A stretch of 64,000 nt of DNA from Qipengyuania xiamenensis (GCF_019711495.1 NZ_JAIGNM010000001.1:868001-932000), one strand, 5' to 3'. Positions 1 to 8,692 are shown, numbered from the stretch's first letter. A program made the numbers and translations. Notes: generated from the sequence alone by a model not told the origin.

Positions 1-550
1 CCCAGTACCACTGGTAACCGATCGCCTTGATGGTGATCGCATCCTTCGGCGGGGTTTCGTACTGCTTGGCAATCAGCGTGATCGAGGGAACCGCGATCAC
101 CAGCAGGATGAGTGCCGGCACGACAGTCCAGATGACTTCGATCACCGTGTTGTGACTGGTCTTCGACGGGACGGGGTTGGCCGACCGGCGGAAACGGAAA
201 ACCGTGTAGAGAAGCAGGACGAGCACGAAGATGCTGATCGCCGCCATGACCCAAATCAGGCCGTAGTGAAGACCATAGGCGAGTTCACCATTCTCGGAAT
301 ACTGGGGCTGGATGTCCCATCCACCGGCTACGGGCATACCCTTGCCTTCGGTCGGAGCCATCGGCGTGTAGGCGTCGCTGCCTTCCGCAACCGCGTCGGG
401 ATTCGCGACGTCGGCGGCTTCCGCGGGATCGACGGATTCGAGTTGCGCTGCTTCGGTTGCGTCCTGCGCCATGGCGGCAGGCGTGCCGATGACCAGCGAA
501 AACGCCAGTGCGAGGCTGGCTACGATCCGGTGAAATCCGAGAGTTTTCAT
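1..550 (-). CDS. coxB: Cytochrome c oxidase subunit II, 5' part (runs off the left edge)
   Basis: Subunit II of the aa3-type terminal oxidase. It would carry the CuA centre that takes electrons from cytochrome c and passes them to subunit I in the inner membrane. Translating the minus strand gives 183 residues: a signal peptide (about 1-28, ending AMAQ), an acidic linker, and two membrane hairpin helices around residues 95-120 and 138-160 (IEVIWTVVPALILLVIAVPS). The visible part ends in ITIKAIGYQWYW, the classic entry to the periplasmic cupredoxin domain. The CuA ligands lie beyond the window edge. The start ATG at 548-550 has only a weak ribosome binding site. A promoter candidate lies about 110 bases upstream. 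Family identity is secure. Confidence 0.95.
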   Translation of the reverse strand, partial: MKTLGFHRIVASLALAFSLVIGTPAAMAQDATEAAQLESVDPAEAADVANPDAVAEGSDAYTPMAPTEGKGMPVAGGWDIQPQYSENGELAYGLHYGLIWVMAAISIFVLVLLLYTVFRFRRSANPVPSKTSHNTVIEVIWTVVPALILLVIAVPSITLIAKQYETPPKDAITIKAIGYQWYW

Positions 551-657
551 TACGTTGGAACTCTTTCGTGTCGTGTCGTCAGGCGGACCCTGTAGCTTTC
601 GCGGCGACCGCGTGTGCGCGGTGGCCGCACCTCATGCGAGGTCCGTTTGCGATGCGC

Positions 658-686
658 CCTATAGGCAGGGATGCCGCGCGCCTCAA
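658..686 (-). promoter_or_regulatory. Candidate promoter for coxB
   Basis: Read on the minus strand, TTGAGG (686-681) and TATAGG (663-658) are separated by exactly 17 bases. This is a sigma-70-like arrangement. The predicted start near 651 would give a leader of about 100 bases before the coxB ATG. It is a pattern match only. Confidence 0.4.
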
Positions 687-763
687 GCGGGTGACGGATA
701 AAAATGTGCAAGTCCCTTTGCCTCTTGCGCAAACGCGCTCGAGGCGCTTTGAGCATCCACACC

Positions 764-1345
764 ATGACAGAAGACGAAATCCTCTCCGAATTCCGCGCCA
801 GCGAAGCCCTGCTCGAAGGCCATTTCCTCCTCTCCAGCGGACGCCACAGCGGGCACTATCTCCAGTGCGCACGCGTGCTGATGAACCCGGAACGGGCCGG
901 CCGGCTTGCCTTTGCCCTCGCCCAGAAGATCCCGCGCGACATCCGCAGCCAGATCGATGTGGTCGTCAGCCCTGCGATGGGCGGCATCATCATCGGCCAG
1001 GAAATGGGCCGTGCGCTCGGCAAGGACGCCATGTTCCTCGAACGCCCTGAAGGCGAGTTCCACCTGCGCCGCGGCTTCCGCCTCGAAGCGGGCGCCAAGG
1101 TGCTGATGGTAGAAGACGTGGTCACCACCGGTCTTTCCAGCCGCGAGGCGATCGCGGCCGTCGGTCGCGAGGGCGGCGAGGTCATCGCCGAAGTCTCGCT
1201 CGTCGATCGCAGCAATGGCGCGGCCGATCTGGGCGTACCCTTCTTCCCGCTGATCGACATCAACTTCCCGACCTATGCCGATGACGAGGTCCCCGAAGAG
1301 CTCGCAGCGATCGAGATCACGAAGCCGGGGAGCCGCAAGGCTTGA
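764..1345 (+). CDS. pyrE: Orotate phosphoribosyltransferase
   Basis: Transfers phosphoribose from PRPP to orotate, giving OMP in de novo pyrimidine synthesis (cytoplasm). The 193-residue protein has the [11 protein letters not shown] segment near residue 27, and the PRPP-binding loop is seen as [14 protein letters not shown] around residues 115-128. The frame stays open upstream to 704, but ATG 764 ([10 protein letters not shown]) matches the family N-terminus. No Shine-Dalgarno sequence precedes it. It is the first gene of a nine-gene rightward run, and its stop overlaps the pdxJ start by four bases. Confidence 0.95.
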   Translation: MTEDEILSEFRASEALLEGHFLLSSGRHSGHYLQCARVLMNPERAGRLAFALAQKIPRDIRSQIDVVVSPAMGGIIIGQEMGRALGKDAMFLERPEGEFHLRRGFRLEAGAKVLMVEDVVTTGLSSREAIAAVGREGGEVIAEVSLVDRSNGAADLGVPFFPLIDINFPTYADDEVPEELAAIEITKPGSRKA

Positions 1346-2082
1346 ACCGGCCCCTCCGCCTTGGCGTCAATATCGACCACGTCGCCACCATCCGGAACGC
1401 CCGGGGCGGCGACCATCCCGATCCTGTCAGGGCAGCGGAGATCGTCGCCCGTGTCGGCGGTGACGGGATCACCGCCCACCTGCGCGAAGACCGGCGGCAT
1501 ATCCGTGATGCCGACCTGAAACGCATCCAGGATGCGACCGACCTCCCGCTCAACCTCGAGATGGCCGCCACCGAGGAAATGCTGGAGATTGCCCTCAGGC
1601 ACTCGCCGCACGCCGCCTGCATCGTCCCCGAAAAGCGCGAGGAGCGCACCACCGAGGGCGGACTCGATGCGGCGGGCCAGCACAACACGCTCGCCCCGAT
1701 CGTGTGGAAACTGCGCGACAACGGCATTCGCGTGTCGCTCTTCATCGAGGCGGACGAACGCCAGCTCGATGCAGCACTCAAGCTTGGTGCCGAAGTCGTG
1801 GAATTCCACACAGGCGAATATGCCCATGCCCATCTCGACGGCGATAGCGAGAAGGTCGCGCGCGAACTGAAGCGCATCTCCGACATGGCCGCGCTTGCCG
1901 CGAAGAACGGCATCGAACCGCATGCTGGCCATGGCCTCACCTACGAAAACGTCCAGCCGATTGCGGCCATCCCGCAGATCGCCGAACTCAATATCGGTCA
2001 CTACCTCGTTGGGGAGGCGGTATTCGTCGGACTCGAGCACGCCGTGCGCCACATGCGCGAGCTGATGGACGAAGCGCGGTGA
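1342..2082 (+). CDS. pdxJ: Pyridoxine 5'-phosphate synthase
   Basis: Condenses 1-deoxyxylulose 5-phosphate with 3-amino-2-oxopropyl phosphate, the last ring-forming step of DXP-dependent vitamin B6 synthesis. The 246-residue TIM barrel starts [18 protein letters not shown]. It also shows [10 protein letters not shown], the [15 protein letters not shown] loop and GHGLTYENV with the C-terminal [15 protein letters not shown] phosphate site, all diagnostic of PdxJ. The start is TTG at 1342, embedded in the pyrE stop (GCTTGA), which implies translational coupling. Confidence 0.96.
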   Translation: MNRPLRLGVNIDHVATIRNARGGDHPDPVRAAEIVARVGGDGITAHLREDRRHIRDADLKRIQDATDLPLNLEMAATEEMLEIALRHSPHAACIVPEKREERTTEGGLDAAGQHNTLAPIVWKLRDNGIRVSLFIEADERQLDAALKLGAEVVEFHTGEYAHAHLDGDSEKVARELKRISDMAALAAKNGIEPHAGHGLTYENVQPIAAIPQIAELNIGHYLVGEAVFVGLEHAVRHMRELMDEAR

Positions 2083-2351
2083 GCGAGGCCGGGCTTTCGC
2101 GCGGCGCTCAGTTGTGGGCACTCGCGGCGGCGATCCCCTTCCTGCTTAGCCTGGCCCTGCTCGGCGTGGCCTTTTCGCGCCAGGTGCTGCTGGCCTTCGC
2201 GGTCGGCTGGCCGCTGCTCCAGCTGTTCGGATACGCAGGCGCGCTCAAACGCTCAGGCGGGCAGATCGATCATCCGCTGGTCAAGGCACAGGTCGTGCTG
2301 CACTGGATGATGCTCGTCATCCTGATCGCCATATTCGCGAGGGTATTATGA
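2079..2351 (+). CDS. Small three-helix membrane protein of unknown function
   Basis: A 90-residue protein starting at GTG 2079 inside the pdxJ stop and ending inside the acpS start. The overlaps on both sides make it a real translated gene. Three hydrophobic stretches are visible at roughly residues 11-31, 35-54 and 68-89, with a short polar [10 protein letters not shown] loop between the second and third. I do not recognise a family or any catalytic motif. Its position between pdxJ and acpS suggests only that it is co-expressed with the operon. Confidence 0.8.
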   Translation: MSEAGLSRGAQLWALAAAIPFLLSLALLGVAFSRQVLLAFAVGWPLLQLFGYAGALKRSGGQIDHPLVKAQVVLHWMMLVILIAIFARVL

Positions 2352-2749
2352 TTATCGGCCTCGGCTCCGACCTCTGCAATATCGAGCGCATCGCCAATTC
2401 GCTCGACCGCTATGGCGAGCGGTTCGAGAACCGCGTCTTCACCGAGATCGAGCGCGCCAAGGCCCGCAAGCGACCCTTCACCATCGCCGGCACCTACGCC
2501 AAGCGCTTCGCCGCCAAGGAAGCTTTCTCGAAGGCCGTGGGCACCGGCTTCAGGCGCGGCGTCTTCATGCGCGATATCGGTGTGGTGAACGCCAAGTCGG
2601 GCGCGCCTACGCTGGCGCTCACCGGGGGCGCTGCACTAAGGCTTGCCGAAATGCTGCCGCACGGCCATGAGGCCAGCATTCATCTCACCCTCACAGACGA
2701 TCATCCATGGGCACAGGCATTCGTAATCATCGAGGCCCACCCCGCATGA
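2348..2749 (+). CDS. acpS: Holo-[acyl-carrier-protein] synthase
   Basis: Transfers 4'-phosphopantetheine from CoA to the serine of apo-ACP, activating it for fatty acid synthesis. The 133-residue length is typical of the trimeric AcpS type. [14 protein letters not shown] at the N-terminus holds the Mg-binding Asp, and [16 protein letters not shown] around residues 54-69 holds the Glu/Lys signature. ATG 2348 overlaps the preceding stop (ATGA), and the stop overlaps the lepB start. Confidence 0.95.
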   Translation: MIIGLGSDLCNIERIANSLDRYGERFENRVFTEIERAKARKRPFTIAGTYAKRFAAKEAFSKAVGTGFRRGVFMRDIGVVNAKSGAPTLALTGGAALRLAEMLPHGHEASIHLTLTDDHPWAQAFVIIEAHPA

Positions 2750-3630
2750 GCTCAGATACCGCGGCCGTGACAGAACCGACCCCCGAAAAAACCGACACGA
2801 ACGACGACGACAAGAAGGTCGACTGGCTGGCGGAAATCCGCGGCCTTGCCCTGATGCTGCTGGCGGTGTTCGCCTTCCACAGCTTCGTGGCGAAGCCGTT
2901 CTACATCCCGTCGGAAAGCATGCTGCCCAACATGTTGGTCGGAGACCGGCTGGTGGTGAGCAAATATCCCTATGGCTGGAACTGGTCCTCGGTCAGCTTC
3001 CACCTTGCGCCCCGTGGCGACTGGCGCGTTGCCCCTGCAACGCCCGAATATGGCGACATCGTCATTCCCGTGCATCCGGAACGCGACGAAGATTACATCA
3101 AGCGCGTGGTCGCCCTGCCGGGGGATTCAATCGCGGTCCGCAATGGCCAGATCATCCTGAACGGTGAACCTGTCCCGCAGGAAGCCGAACCACCGCTCGA
3201 CTTGCCGATCGACGCGAATTCGACTTGCCGCGGCTTCGACGACCCCTCTTTTATCGTCACGAACGACAAAGGCGCGACCGTTTGCCGCGTACCCGTTTAC
3301 CGTGAGACACTTCCCAATGGCGCGAATTACCTCGTCATAGACCACACAAACAGCTGGCTCGACGATTTCGACGAGATGACGATCCCCGAAGGGCATGTCT
3401 TCGTGATGGGCGACAACCGCGACCATTCTTCCGACAGCCGCGAGCTCAATTCCTCGCGTGGGCTGCTGGGCCCGGTACCGCTGGAAAATATCGGGGGGCG
3501 CGCGGAATTCATCACCTTCTCGCTCGACGGCACGACCACGCTCAATCCGGTGACCTGGTTTACGAGCTTGCGCGAAGGCCGCGCCTGGACCACCTTGCGC
3601 CCCTCCAAGCCTTCGGAAAAGGCACAATAA
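2746..3630 (+). CDS. lepB: Signal peptidase I
   Basis: Membrane-anchored Ser/Lys protease that cleaves Sec and Tat signal peptides on the periplasmic side. The 294-residue protein has a charged N-terminus, one hydrophobic anchor (about residues 35-52, [19 protein letters not shown]) and the catalytic-Ser box [10 protein letters not shown]. The Lys box is [14 protein letters not shown], and [11 protein letters not shown] is the C-terminal signature. About 40 residues between the boxes (DLPIDANST to [10 protein letters not shown]) form an extended loop. The ATG at 2746 overlaps the acpS stop. Confidence 0.95.
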   Translation: MSSDTAAVTEPTPEKTDTNDDDKKVDWLAEIRGLALMLLAVFAFHSFVAKPFYIPSESMLPNMLVGDRLVVSKYPYGWNWSSVSFHLAPRGDWRVAPATPEYGDIVIPVHPERDEDYIKRVVALPGDSIAVRNGQIILNGEPVPQEAEPPLDLPIDANSTCRGFDDPSFIVTNDKGATVCRVPVYRETLPNGANYLVIDHTNSWLDDFDEMTIPEGHVFVMGDNRDHSSDSRELNSSRGLLGPVPLENIGGRAEFITFSLDGTTTLNPVTWFTSLREGRAWTTLRPSKPSEKAQ

Positions 3631-3641
3631 CAGGGGTATAG

Positions 3642-4757
3642 ATGGCCGACGACAAGCTCGATATCGCCAGCAAGGATCTCGGCACCAGCCCGTCACGCAT
3701 TGGCGATCCGCTCATGCGCATGGAGATCATGCGCGCAGCGATCTGGGCTGGCGTGATCGGCCTGTGTGTTCTGGCCGTCTACATTGCACGACCGCTGCTG
3801 GTTATTTTCGGAGCACTCGTCTTCGCCTCGATGATCGAGGGCGGAACACGGCTTCTCGGACGTGTCCTGCCCATCGGAAGGACCTGGCGCGTCAGCATAG
3901 TCCTGATCGGCGTGGTGCTGTTCTTTGGCTGGCTGGTCTATTTCGCCGGCTCCACCATCTCGCAGGAAGCGGCCGAATTTCCCGCCATCATCGAACGCCA
4001 GATCGGTGAGCTCCTGTCCTATGCCCGCTCGCAGGGCTTTGCCATCTCGCAGGACCATCTCGAAAATTATGCCGGCAGTATCGGCAGCGGGATCAGCACC
4101 GTCACCCGAGCGCTGAGCGGCATCGTCGGCGGGCTGACCACAATCGTTCTGATTGCGATCATCGGTGTCTATGTCGCGATCGATCCGACATTGTACGAGC
4201 GCGGTGTTGCATGGATGCTTCCGCGTCATCGTCGCGATGAATTCTACATTACCGCAGCCCGGATGGGCGAGACCCTGCGCCGCCTCATGGCCGGGCGCTT
4301 GGTGGGCATGCTGTTCGAAGGCATCTTCACATACGTTCTGCTCGCGTTCGGCGGCCAATTGTTCGGGATCGATCCGGTCCCCATGGCCGCGCTGCTCGCG
4401 ATCCTGACCGGCCTGCTGGCTTTCGTTCCCAATCTCGGCGCGATCATTTCGGGCGCGCTGATGGTGCTCGTCGGCTTCTCGGGTGGCACTGACATGGGCC
4501 TCTACACCATCGGGGTCTATTTCCTCGTCCAGAACTTCGACGGCTATGTGATCATTCCTATGATCGCCAAGAAGACGGTCGATCTTGCACCTGCGCTGGT
4601 GCTGGCGGCACAGCTGATCATGGGCATCCTGTTCGGCATCATCGGCCTTTTCCTCGCCGATCCGCTGCTCGCCATGATCAAGGTCGCGCTGGAACGCCGC
4701 GCCGAACAGAACGACGCCGAAGCCAAGAAACAGGAGGCCGCCGAGAATGGCGCGTAA
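3642..4757 (+). CDS. AI-2E/PerM family transporter
   Basis: A 371-residue polytopic inner-membrane protein of the PerM/YdiK/TqsA family. Members export autoinducer-2 or act as Na+/H+ antiporters; the substrate here cannot be read from sequence. The N-terminal pair of helices (residues 30-75) is followed by an amphipathic central region. The family C-terminal core includes AALLAILTGLLAFVPNLG and DGYVIIPMIAKKTVDLAP, with a charged Lys/Glu-rich tail. It lies 11 bases after lepB, and its last 11 bases overlap the next gene. Confidence 0.88.
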   Translation: MADDKLDIASKDLGTSPSRIGDPLMRMEIMRAAIWAGVIGLCVLAVYIARPLLVIFGALVFASMIEGGTRLLGRVLPIGRTWRVSIVLIGVVLFFGWLVYFAGSTISQEAAEFPAIIERQIGELLSYARSQGFAISQDHLENYAGSIGSGISTVTRALSGIVGGLTTIVLIAIIGVYVAIDPTLYERGVAWMLPRHRRDEFYITAARMGETLRRLMAGRLVGMLFEGIFTYVLLAFGGQLFGIDPVPMAALLAILTGLLAFVPNLGAIISGALMVLVGFSGGTDMGLYTIGVYFLVQNFDGYVIIPMIAKKTVDLAPALVLAAQLIMGILFGIIGLFLADPLLAMIKVALERRAEQNDAEAKKQEAAENGA

Positions 4758-5988
4758 GTTTCTCTACTTTATTGCCATCATCATCGTGACGCTGATCGTG
4801 GGCGCGATCGCCCTTTCGATCTGGTCCCGCGAAGCGACGGAAATCGCGATGGTCCCGCGCGGCGAGTTCGTGGAGCAGCAAGCGCTGGCGGACAATGCCT
4901 ACCAGGATCCGGCCATGTGGTATTCACGGCCGGGTATCGGCACGAGCGACCCTTCGCGTTACCAGCCCGCCGTCGCACAGCCCGCCGCCGATCCGGCAGC
5001 GCAGGCCCCCTCGCCCGACAATCCTGCGGCAGAACGGAGCCTCGATGCTCCCGGCGCCCTCGACACTGCAGGATCGCAGAGAGGCGAAGCTGCCGATGCG
5101 CAGGCGACGCCCGATTTCGCAGTCTTCTTCGTCCCGCCTACAAGCTACACCAAGGGCGCGTTGGGCGAATGGAATGCGCCTCTGAACGACGAGGAAACCG
5201 ACCGTCTTGCCCGTGTCTTCCTTCGCGGCCTTGCCAGCCCCTTCAACCGCGCCGACGAGATCTGGGCTCCGAAATATCGGCAGGCGGCGGTCGGTGCCTT
5301 CCTGACCGATCAGGAAGAGGCAACCATGGCCATCGACGCGGCCTATGCCGACGTCGAGCAGGCCTTCGAATTCTTCGTCGAGAGCGTCGGGGCCGACAAA
5401 CCGATCATCCTCGCCGGTCACAGCCAGGGTTCGGTCCACATCTTGCGCCTCTTGCGCGAGAAGGTACCCGGCAGCCCGGTCGAAAGCCGCATCGCCGCGG
5501 TCTACGCCCCCGGCTGGCCGATCTCGGTCGAACATGACCTGCCGTCCTATCCCCTGCCCGCCTGTGCCGCGCCGGACCAGGCGCGCTGCGTCGTGAGCTA
5601 CATCAGCTTCACCGATGGCGGCGACCCGGGCCAACTCCTAAAGCGCTACAGCGCCCTTCCCGGCATGGATGGAAAGCCACGCGGCTCGGACGATACGATC
5701 CTGTGCGTCAATCCGCTGACCGGTATGACGGGTGGCACCGCCGCAGCCGAAGACAATCTCGGCACGCTCAAGCCCAGCGCGGACATGTCATCAGGCGAGC
5801 TCGTGGCAGGAGCGGTCCCCGCAAGCTGCGACACCAGCGGCATCCTGCGGATCGGGGAAGGGCCCGATATCGGACAGGGCGTGTTGCCCGGCGGGAATTA
5901 CCACGTCTACGATATTCCGCTGTTCTGGAAGAACCTTCAGGAAGACGTGCTGCGGCGCGTGGGCGCATGGGCTCCGACGCAATCGTAA
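4747..5988 (+). CDS. DUF3089 family alpha/beta-hydrolase-like protein, membrane anchored
   Basis: A 413-residue protein with an uncleaved N-terminal anchor (KFLYFIAIIIVTLIVGAIAL) and a low-complexity Ala/Pro linker (residues 75-125). A globular domain of the DUF3089 family follows, starting DFAVFFVPPTSYTKG. It contains a hydrolase-type nucleophile elbow, ILAGHSQGSVHILRL, around residues 220-234, so Ser is the likely nucleophile. The substrate is unknown; an ester or lipid hydrolase outside the cytoplasm is an inference. The ATG at 4747 lies inside the end of the upstream transporter gene, and the ruvX start lies inside this gene's end. Confidence 0.85.
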   Translation: MARKFLYFIAIIIVTLIVGAIALSIWSREATEIAMVPRGEFVEQQALADNAYQDPAMWYSRPGIGTSDPSRYQPAVAQPAADPAAQAPSPDNPAAERSLDAPGALDTAGSQRGEAADAQATPDFAVFFVPPTSYTKGALGEWNAPLNDEETDRLARVFLRGLASPFNRADEIWAPKYRQAAVGAFLTDQEEATMAIDAAYADVEQAFEFFVESVGADKPIILAGHSQGSVHILRLLREKVPGSPVESRIAAVYAPGWPISVEHDLPSYPLPACAAPDQARCVVSYISFTDGGDPGQLLKRYSALPGMDGKPRGSDDTILCVNPLTGMTGGTAAAEDNLGTLKPSADMSSGELVAGAVPASCDTSGILRIGEGPDIGQGVLPGGNYHVYDIPLFWKNLQEDVLRRVGAWAPTQS

Positions 5989-6452
5989 CCGACAACGCGC
6001 TCGACTATGGCGATGCGCTGCCAGATGGCGGCGCATTGCTTGGGCTCGACCTCGGCACCAAGACCATCGGCGTCGCCACTTGCGATGCGGGCTGGCGCTT
6101 TGCGACCGCGGGCAAGACGATCCCGCGCAGCAAGTTCACCAAGGACTGCGGCAAACTGCGCGAGATCGTGACAGAGCGCAGCATCAAGGGCCTCGTCCTC
6201 GGCCTGCCGCGCAATATGGACGGTAGCGAAGGCCCCCGCGCCCAAGCGAGCCGTGCTTACGCCAGGAACCTTACACAAGCGCTTGAACTGCCGGTTCTTT
6301 TATGGGACGAACGCTGGTCGACATCGTCCGCCGAAAGCGCGATGATCGGCCAGGATATGAGCCGCGCAAAGCGTGCCGAAAAGATCGACAGCCATGCAGC
6401 TGCGGTCATCCTCCAAGGAGCGATCGATACGCTCGCAGGAGGTGGTTTTTAA
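5967..6452 (+). CDS. ruvX: Holliday junction resolvase-like / pre-16S rRNA nuclease YqgF
   Basis: A 161-residue RNase H-fold nuclease that matures the 5' end of 16S rRNA. It is also annotated as a putative Holliday junction resolvase. The first catalytic Asp is in LLGLDLGTKTIGVATCD, GLVLGLPRNMDGSEGPRA is the central signature, and LLWDERWSTSSAE and KIDSHAAAVILQGAID carry the remaining acidic residues. The start chosen is ATG 5967, 22 bases inside the preceding gene. An N-terminal extension of about 18 residues precedes the fold. Confidence 0.93.
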   Translation: MGSDAIVTDNALDYGDALPDGGALLGLDLGTKTIGVATCDAGWRFATAGKTIPRSKFTKDCGKLREIVTERSIKGLVLGLPRNMDGSEGPRAQASRAYARNLTQALELPVLLWDERWSTSSAESAMIGQDMSRAKRAEKIDSHAAAVILQGAIDTLAGGGF

Positions 6453-6470
6453 GGGGGAGGGGTCGCAGCA

Positions 6471-6611
6471 ATGATGGATTTTCTGGACGTATTCGAAGCC
6501 GTGCCCAATCGCGGCAGGCGGCGGCGCGGTCTGTTCAACGCGCTTGGCCGCCTGCTCGGCATGGCATTCATTGCCCTTTTCCTCGTGATGACGATCTACG
6601 CGCTCTGGTAG
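6471..6611 (+). CDS. 46-residue basic single-pass membrane peptide
   Basis: A short frame beginning ATGATG at 6471, 18 bases after ruvX, with a purine-rich GGGGGAGGGG ribosome binding site 10 bases upstream. It encodes an acidic N-terminus (MMDFLDVFE), a cluster of basic residues (RGRRRRG, residues 14-20) and one C-terminal hydrophobic helix (residues 30-45). It ends the pyrE-ruvX run and overlaps the convergent gene by 16 bases. No family is recognised. The strong ribosome binding site and helix make it probable rather than certain. Confidence 0.6.
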   Translation: MMDFLDVFEAVPNRGRRRRGLFNALGRLLGMAFIALFLVMTIYALW

Positions 6612-7507
6612 GATCGCTCGATCCAGCGGCGTTTTTCCGCCGCTTCCCTTGCAAGCATGACGCTTCCCGATAGCTCGGCTTCGCGCCACAGGGCGTCGCG
6701 TGCGGCACCCTGCACCAGCCCGCTCCGCGCCTCGAAGCTCGCCAGCCGGAGCCGGTCGCTTGGATGTTCGCGTCCGGCCCACTCGGCAAAGTCCAGAGCC
6801 TCATCGCCGCCCATTCCCACTGCGCAGCGCAGGAAACATTCGGTCGATGTCGGATTGAGCACGCCCGTCATGGCATTGCTGTCGAGATCGAAGCCGTACT
6901 GGTCCGACCAAGCCTGCGCCGGATCGATGTGCATGATGTTGAGCGAGACCGACATGCTCTCGGGCGGCAATTGCGAATGGATGTCGAGATTGGCGCGGTA
7001 GAGCATGAGCTTGCCCTCCTCCAGATGCGTGCGCTCGACGAAGCGCAGGTCGCACACTTCCCCGCGATATCCCGCGACGCTCTCGTAGTCGTACTCGTAG
7101 TAATCGCTGCCATAGCCCGGCCCGAAATAGCCAGCGGTCAGGAAGCTGAAATTATGGTCGTGCGGCACGCCGTAGACGAAGGCGTCGGACCCGCTCGCGC
7201 GGAAACAGCTTTCCTGCTCGCTGGGCCAGATATTGGCGCGAAGGAAGCTGCGGCCACGCATGCGCGAAAGCACGATCGATTGCGGACCATAGGCGCTCTC
7301 GATCCCGCCATCCTTGTGGCCGACCTTCAATTGCTCGATCAGAAGGTCGCCCAGGAAGTCGCGATTGTTGGCGAGCCGCTTCAATGCCATGGCACCGTTG
7401 GTGAGGCTATCTTCATCATCCGGTTCGAAGGGCACCGCATCCAGCATTTCGAGGCATTCTTCGAGGCCGTGAACTGCGGTTTCGTCGGACGGAATTATGC
7501 GGGGCAT
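6596..7507 (-). CDS. Cupin-like metalloprotein of unknown function, third gene of the small-protein operon
   Basis: A 303-residue protein. Residues 110-190 look like a cupin barrel. HDH at 116-118 with acidic residues downstream (YYEYDYE, 136-142) and His177 in LDIHSQLPPESMSVSLN would form a 2-His/acid/His metal site. The C-terminal part (about 212-300) is helical and HEAT-like. ATG 7507 is preceded by GAGG and overlaps the upstream gene's end by 13 bases. A 2-oxoglutarate-independent dioxygenase or a sensor fold are both possible; substrate and reaction are unknown. It is translated after the 53-residue protein and the cupin/HEAT protein. Confidence 0.75.
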   Translation of the reverse strand: MPRIIPSDETAVHGLEECLEMLDAVPFEPDDEDSLTNGAMALKRLANNRDFLGDLLIEQLKVGHKDGGIESAYGPQSIVLSRMRGRSFLRANIWPSEQESCFRASGSDAFVYGVPHDHNFSFLTAGYFGPGYGSDYYEYDYESVAGYRGEVCDLRFVERTHLEEGKLMLYRANLDIHSQLPPESMSVSLNIMHIDPAQAWSDQYGFDLDSNAMTGVLNPTSTECFLRCAVGMGGDEALDFAEWAGREHPSDRLRLASFEARSGLVQGAARDALWREAELSGSVMLAREAAEKRRWIERSYQSA

Positions 7508-8457
7508 CTGGAAACCTCGATTTGGGAAAGTTGGGGGTGCGCCTCGACCAGCTGCGCCATTAGCGCACCGGCAGGTGTCGAGAGCGGATCGGCGGGATCG
7601 CGGGCAATGGCCGACAGGGCCACGAAGCCCTGGACCGTATCGAGAGCGAGGCATTCGCGCAGGGTCTGCCAGCGGATGTGGTCGCTGCCTTCCCTCGTGA
7701 GCCGGGCCAGCAAGGGGGCGACATCGCTCCGTCCCATCCGGCCGAGCAGCGCCGTCGCCATTTCGCGCTGGCTTTCCGCACGGCAGCCGCTCGCACGGTG
7801 GAGCAGGCGTCCGTCGGCAAGGCTGTACTGGCGCGTTTCGGGCGGCACCTCTTCGGTCCGCGAAAGCCGCAGGACAACGAAGCGGCCATGGACCTGCCGT
7901 ATCTGGCGCGTGTGCGCCTGCCCTTCGCAGCGCAGGTATTCGCCGGCGACCGCGCGGCGCGTGTGGCAATCGATGGAGGCGCGCTCGGGCCCTTCGGCAA
8001 GCAGCTCGAACTCGCAGATGTCCGCCGATCCTGCCAGCACTGCCTCGTGACGTTCACCACCGGCAAAGCACACCGAGGTCGGGTCGATCTGTGTCTCTTC
8101 ATATGTGATCAGCGACAAGGCGGCGCGGCCGCGCTGGGCGATCTGCAGGACGGACAAACCGTCCTTGTACTGGTGCCGCAGCGGGACCTGTCCGAGCGGG
8201 TGCGCCCTTACCTCTTCCAACAAGGAAGCCATCAGCGCCTCGGTCAGCTCTCTGGCGGTGCCTTCTTGTGCGAACAGGCCGGCGAGCGCGGGATACTCAC
8301 CAAGCGCGCCCTCGCTCCCGTAGCGCTCCAGTTCCTCGAGGACCTTGCGAGCCGGGCCCTGCGCCCAGGCATCGCGGGCCGCTTCCAGCGCGATCTGCGC
8401 CTTGCGCTGCGGAGCAGTGTCGCTCCGCAGCGCGCGCAATTGCGGGTCGATTCTCAT
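7495..8457 (-). CDS. Cupin/HEAT-like protein, second gene of the small-protein operon
   Basis: A 320-residue protein with no recognised catalytic motif. Residues 1-90 are helical and rich in Ala, Leu and Glu. Residues 92-205 show the alternating pattern of a cupin-like beta barrel (GGERHEAVLAGSADICEFEL, then HGRFVVLRLSR) but without a clear HxH metal pair. Residues 229-310 resemble HEAT-type helical repeats (MATALLGRMGRSDVAPLLA, IRWQTLRECLALDT). The start at 8457 lies 16 bases after the small-protein stop, so the two are co-transcribed. A scaffold or recognition role for the 53-residue product is inference from context. Confidence 0.7.
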   Translation of the reverse strand: MRIDPQLRALRSDTAPQRKAQIALEAARDAWAQGPARKVLEELERYGSEGALGEYPALAGLFAQEGTARELTEALMASLLEEVRAHPLGQVPLRHQYKDGLSVLQIAQRGRAALSLITYEETQIDPTSVCFAGGERHEAVLAGSADICEFELLAEGPERASIDCHTRRAVAGEYLRCEGQAHTRQIRQVHGRFVVLRLSRTEEVPPETRQYSLADGRLLHRASGCRAESQREMATALLGRMGRSDVAPLLARLTREGSDHIRWQTLRECLALDTVQGFVALSAIARDPADPLSTPAGALMAQLVEAHPQLSQIEVSRCPA

Positions 8458-8473
8458 CGTTCCGCGTTCCCGA

Positions 8474-8635
8474 TCACAGCAGCGCTTCGGGCGGAGCGAC
8501 TTCGTAGATGTAGGTCATGATCACGACCACGCGATCATCCACGGTCGGACCTTCGGATGCCGACAAAGTGCCGAACAGGCCGGTCACCGTGTCGAGGGCG
8601 GGCAGGCTCGAAAGGTCGATCTTGGGTAGGTTCAT
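8474..8635 (-). CDS. 53-residue small protein, possible precursor peptide
   Basis: Starts at ATG 8635 behind an excellent ribosome binding site (AGGAGG, 8-base spacing). The product has an N-terminal amphipathic stretch with a Leu/Pro/Asp pattern (LPKIDLSSLPALDT), a Gly-rich turn (GLFGT), an acidic middle (SEGPTVDDR) and a strongly hydrophobic beta-type C-terminus (VVVIMTYIYEVAPPEALL). It has no Cys and no signal peptide. It heads a three-gene operon with two cupin-fold proteins. A RiPP-like precursor, an antitoxin or a structural partner are all possible; I recognise no family. Confidence 0.72.
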   Translation of the reverse strand: MNLPKIDLSSLPALDTVTGLFGTLSASEGPTVDDRVVVIMTYIYEVAPPEALL

Positions 8636-8643
8636 TAGGTAAT

Positions 8644-8692
8644 CCTCCTGATTGTCGGAGGCGCGACCCGGTGTCACCCTCCGGCAAGGAGG
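8644..8692 (-). promoter_or_regulatory. Leader of the small-protein operon with alternating complementary 5-mers
   Basis: Read 5' to 3' on the minus strand, the leader holds CCTCC (8692-8688), GGAGG (8682-8678), CCTCC (8661-8657) and GGAGG (8648-8644). The last is the Shine-Dalgarno sequence. Elements 1-2 and 3-4 can each form hairpins, the second hiding the ribosome binding site. Pairing 2-3 would free it. This resembles an attenuator, but 5-base stems may arise by chance. Confidence 0.35.

Noticed and set aside
8636..8677. Alternative GTG start (8677) for the small protein
   Set aside because: The GGAGG adjoins the GTG with no spacing and adds 14 polar residues. ATG 8635 has an ideal ribosome binding site.
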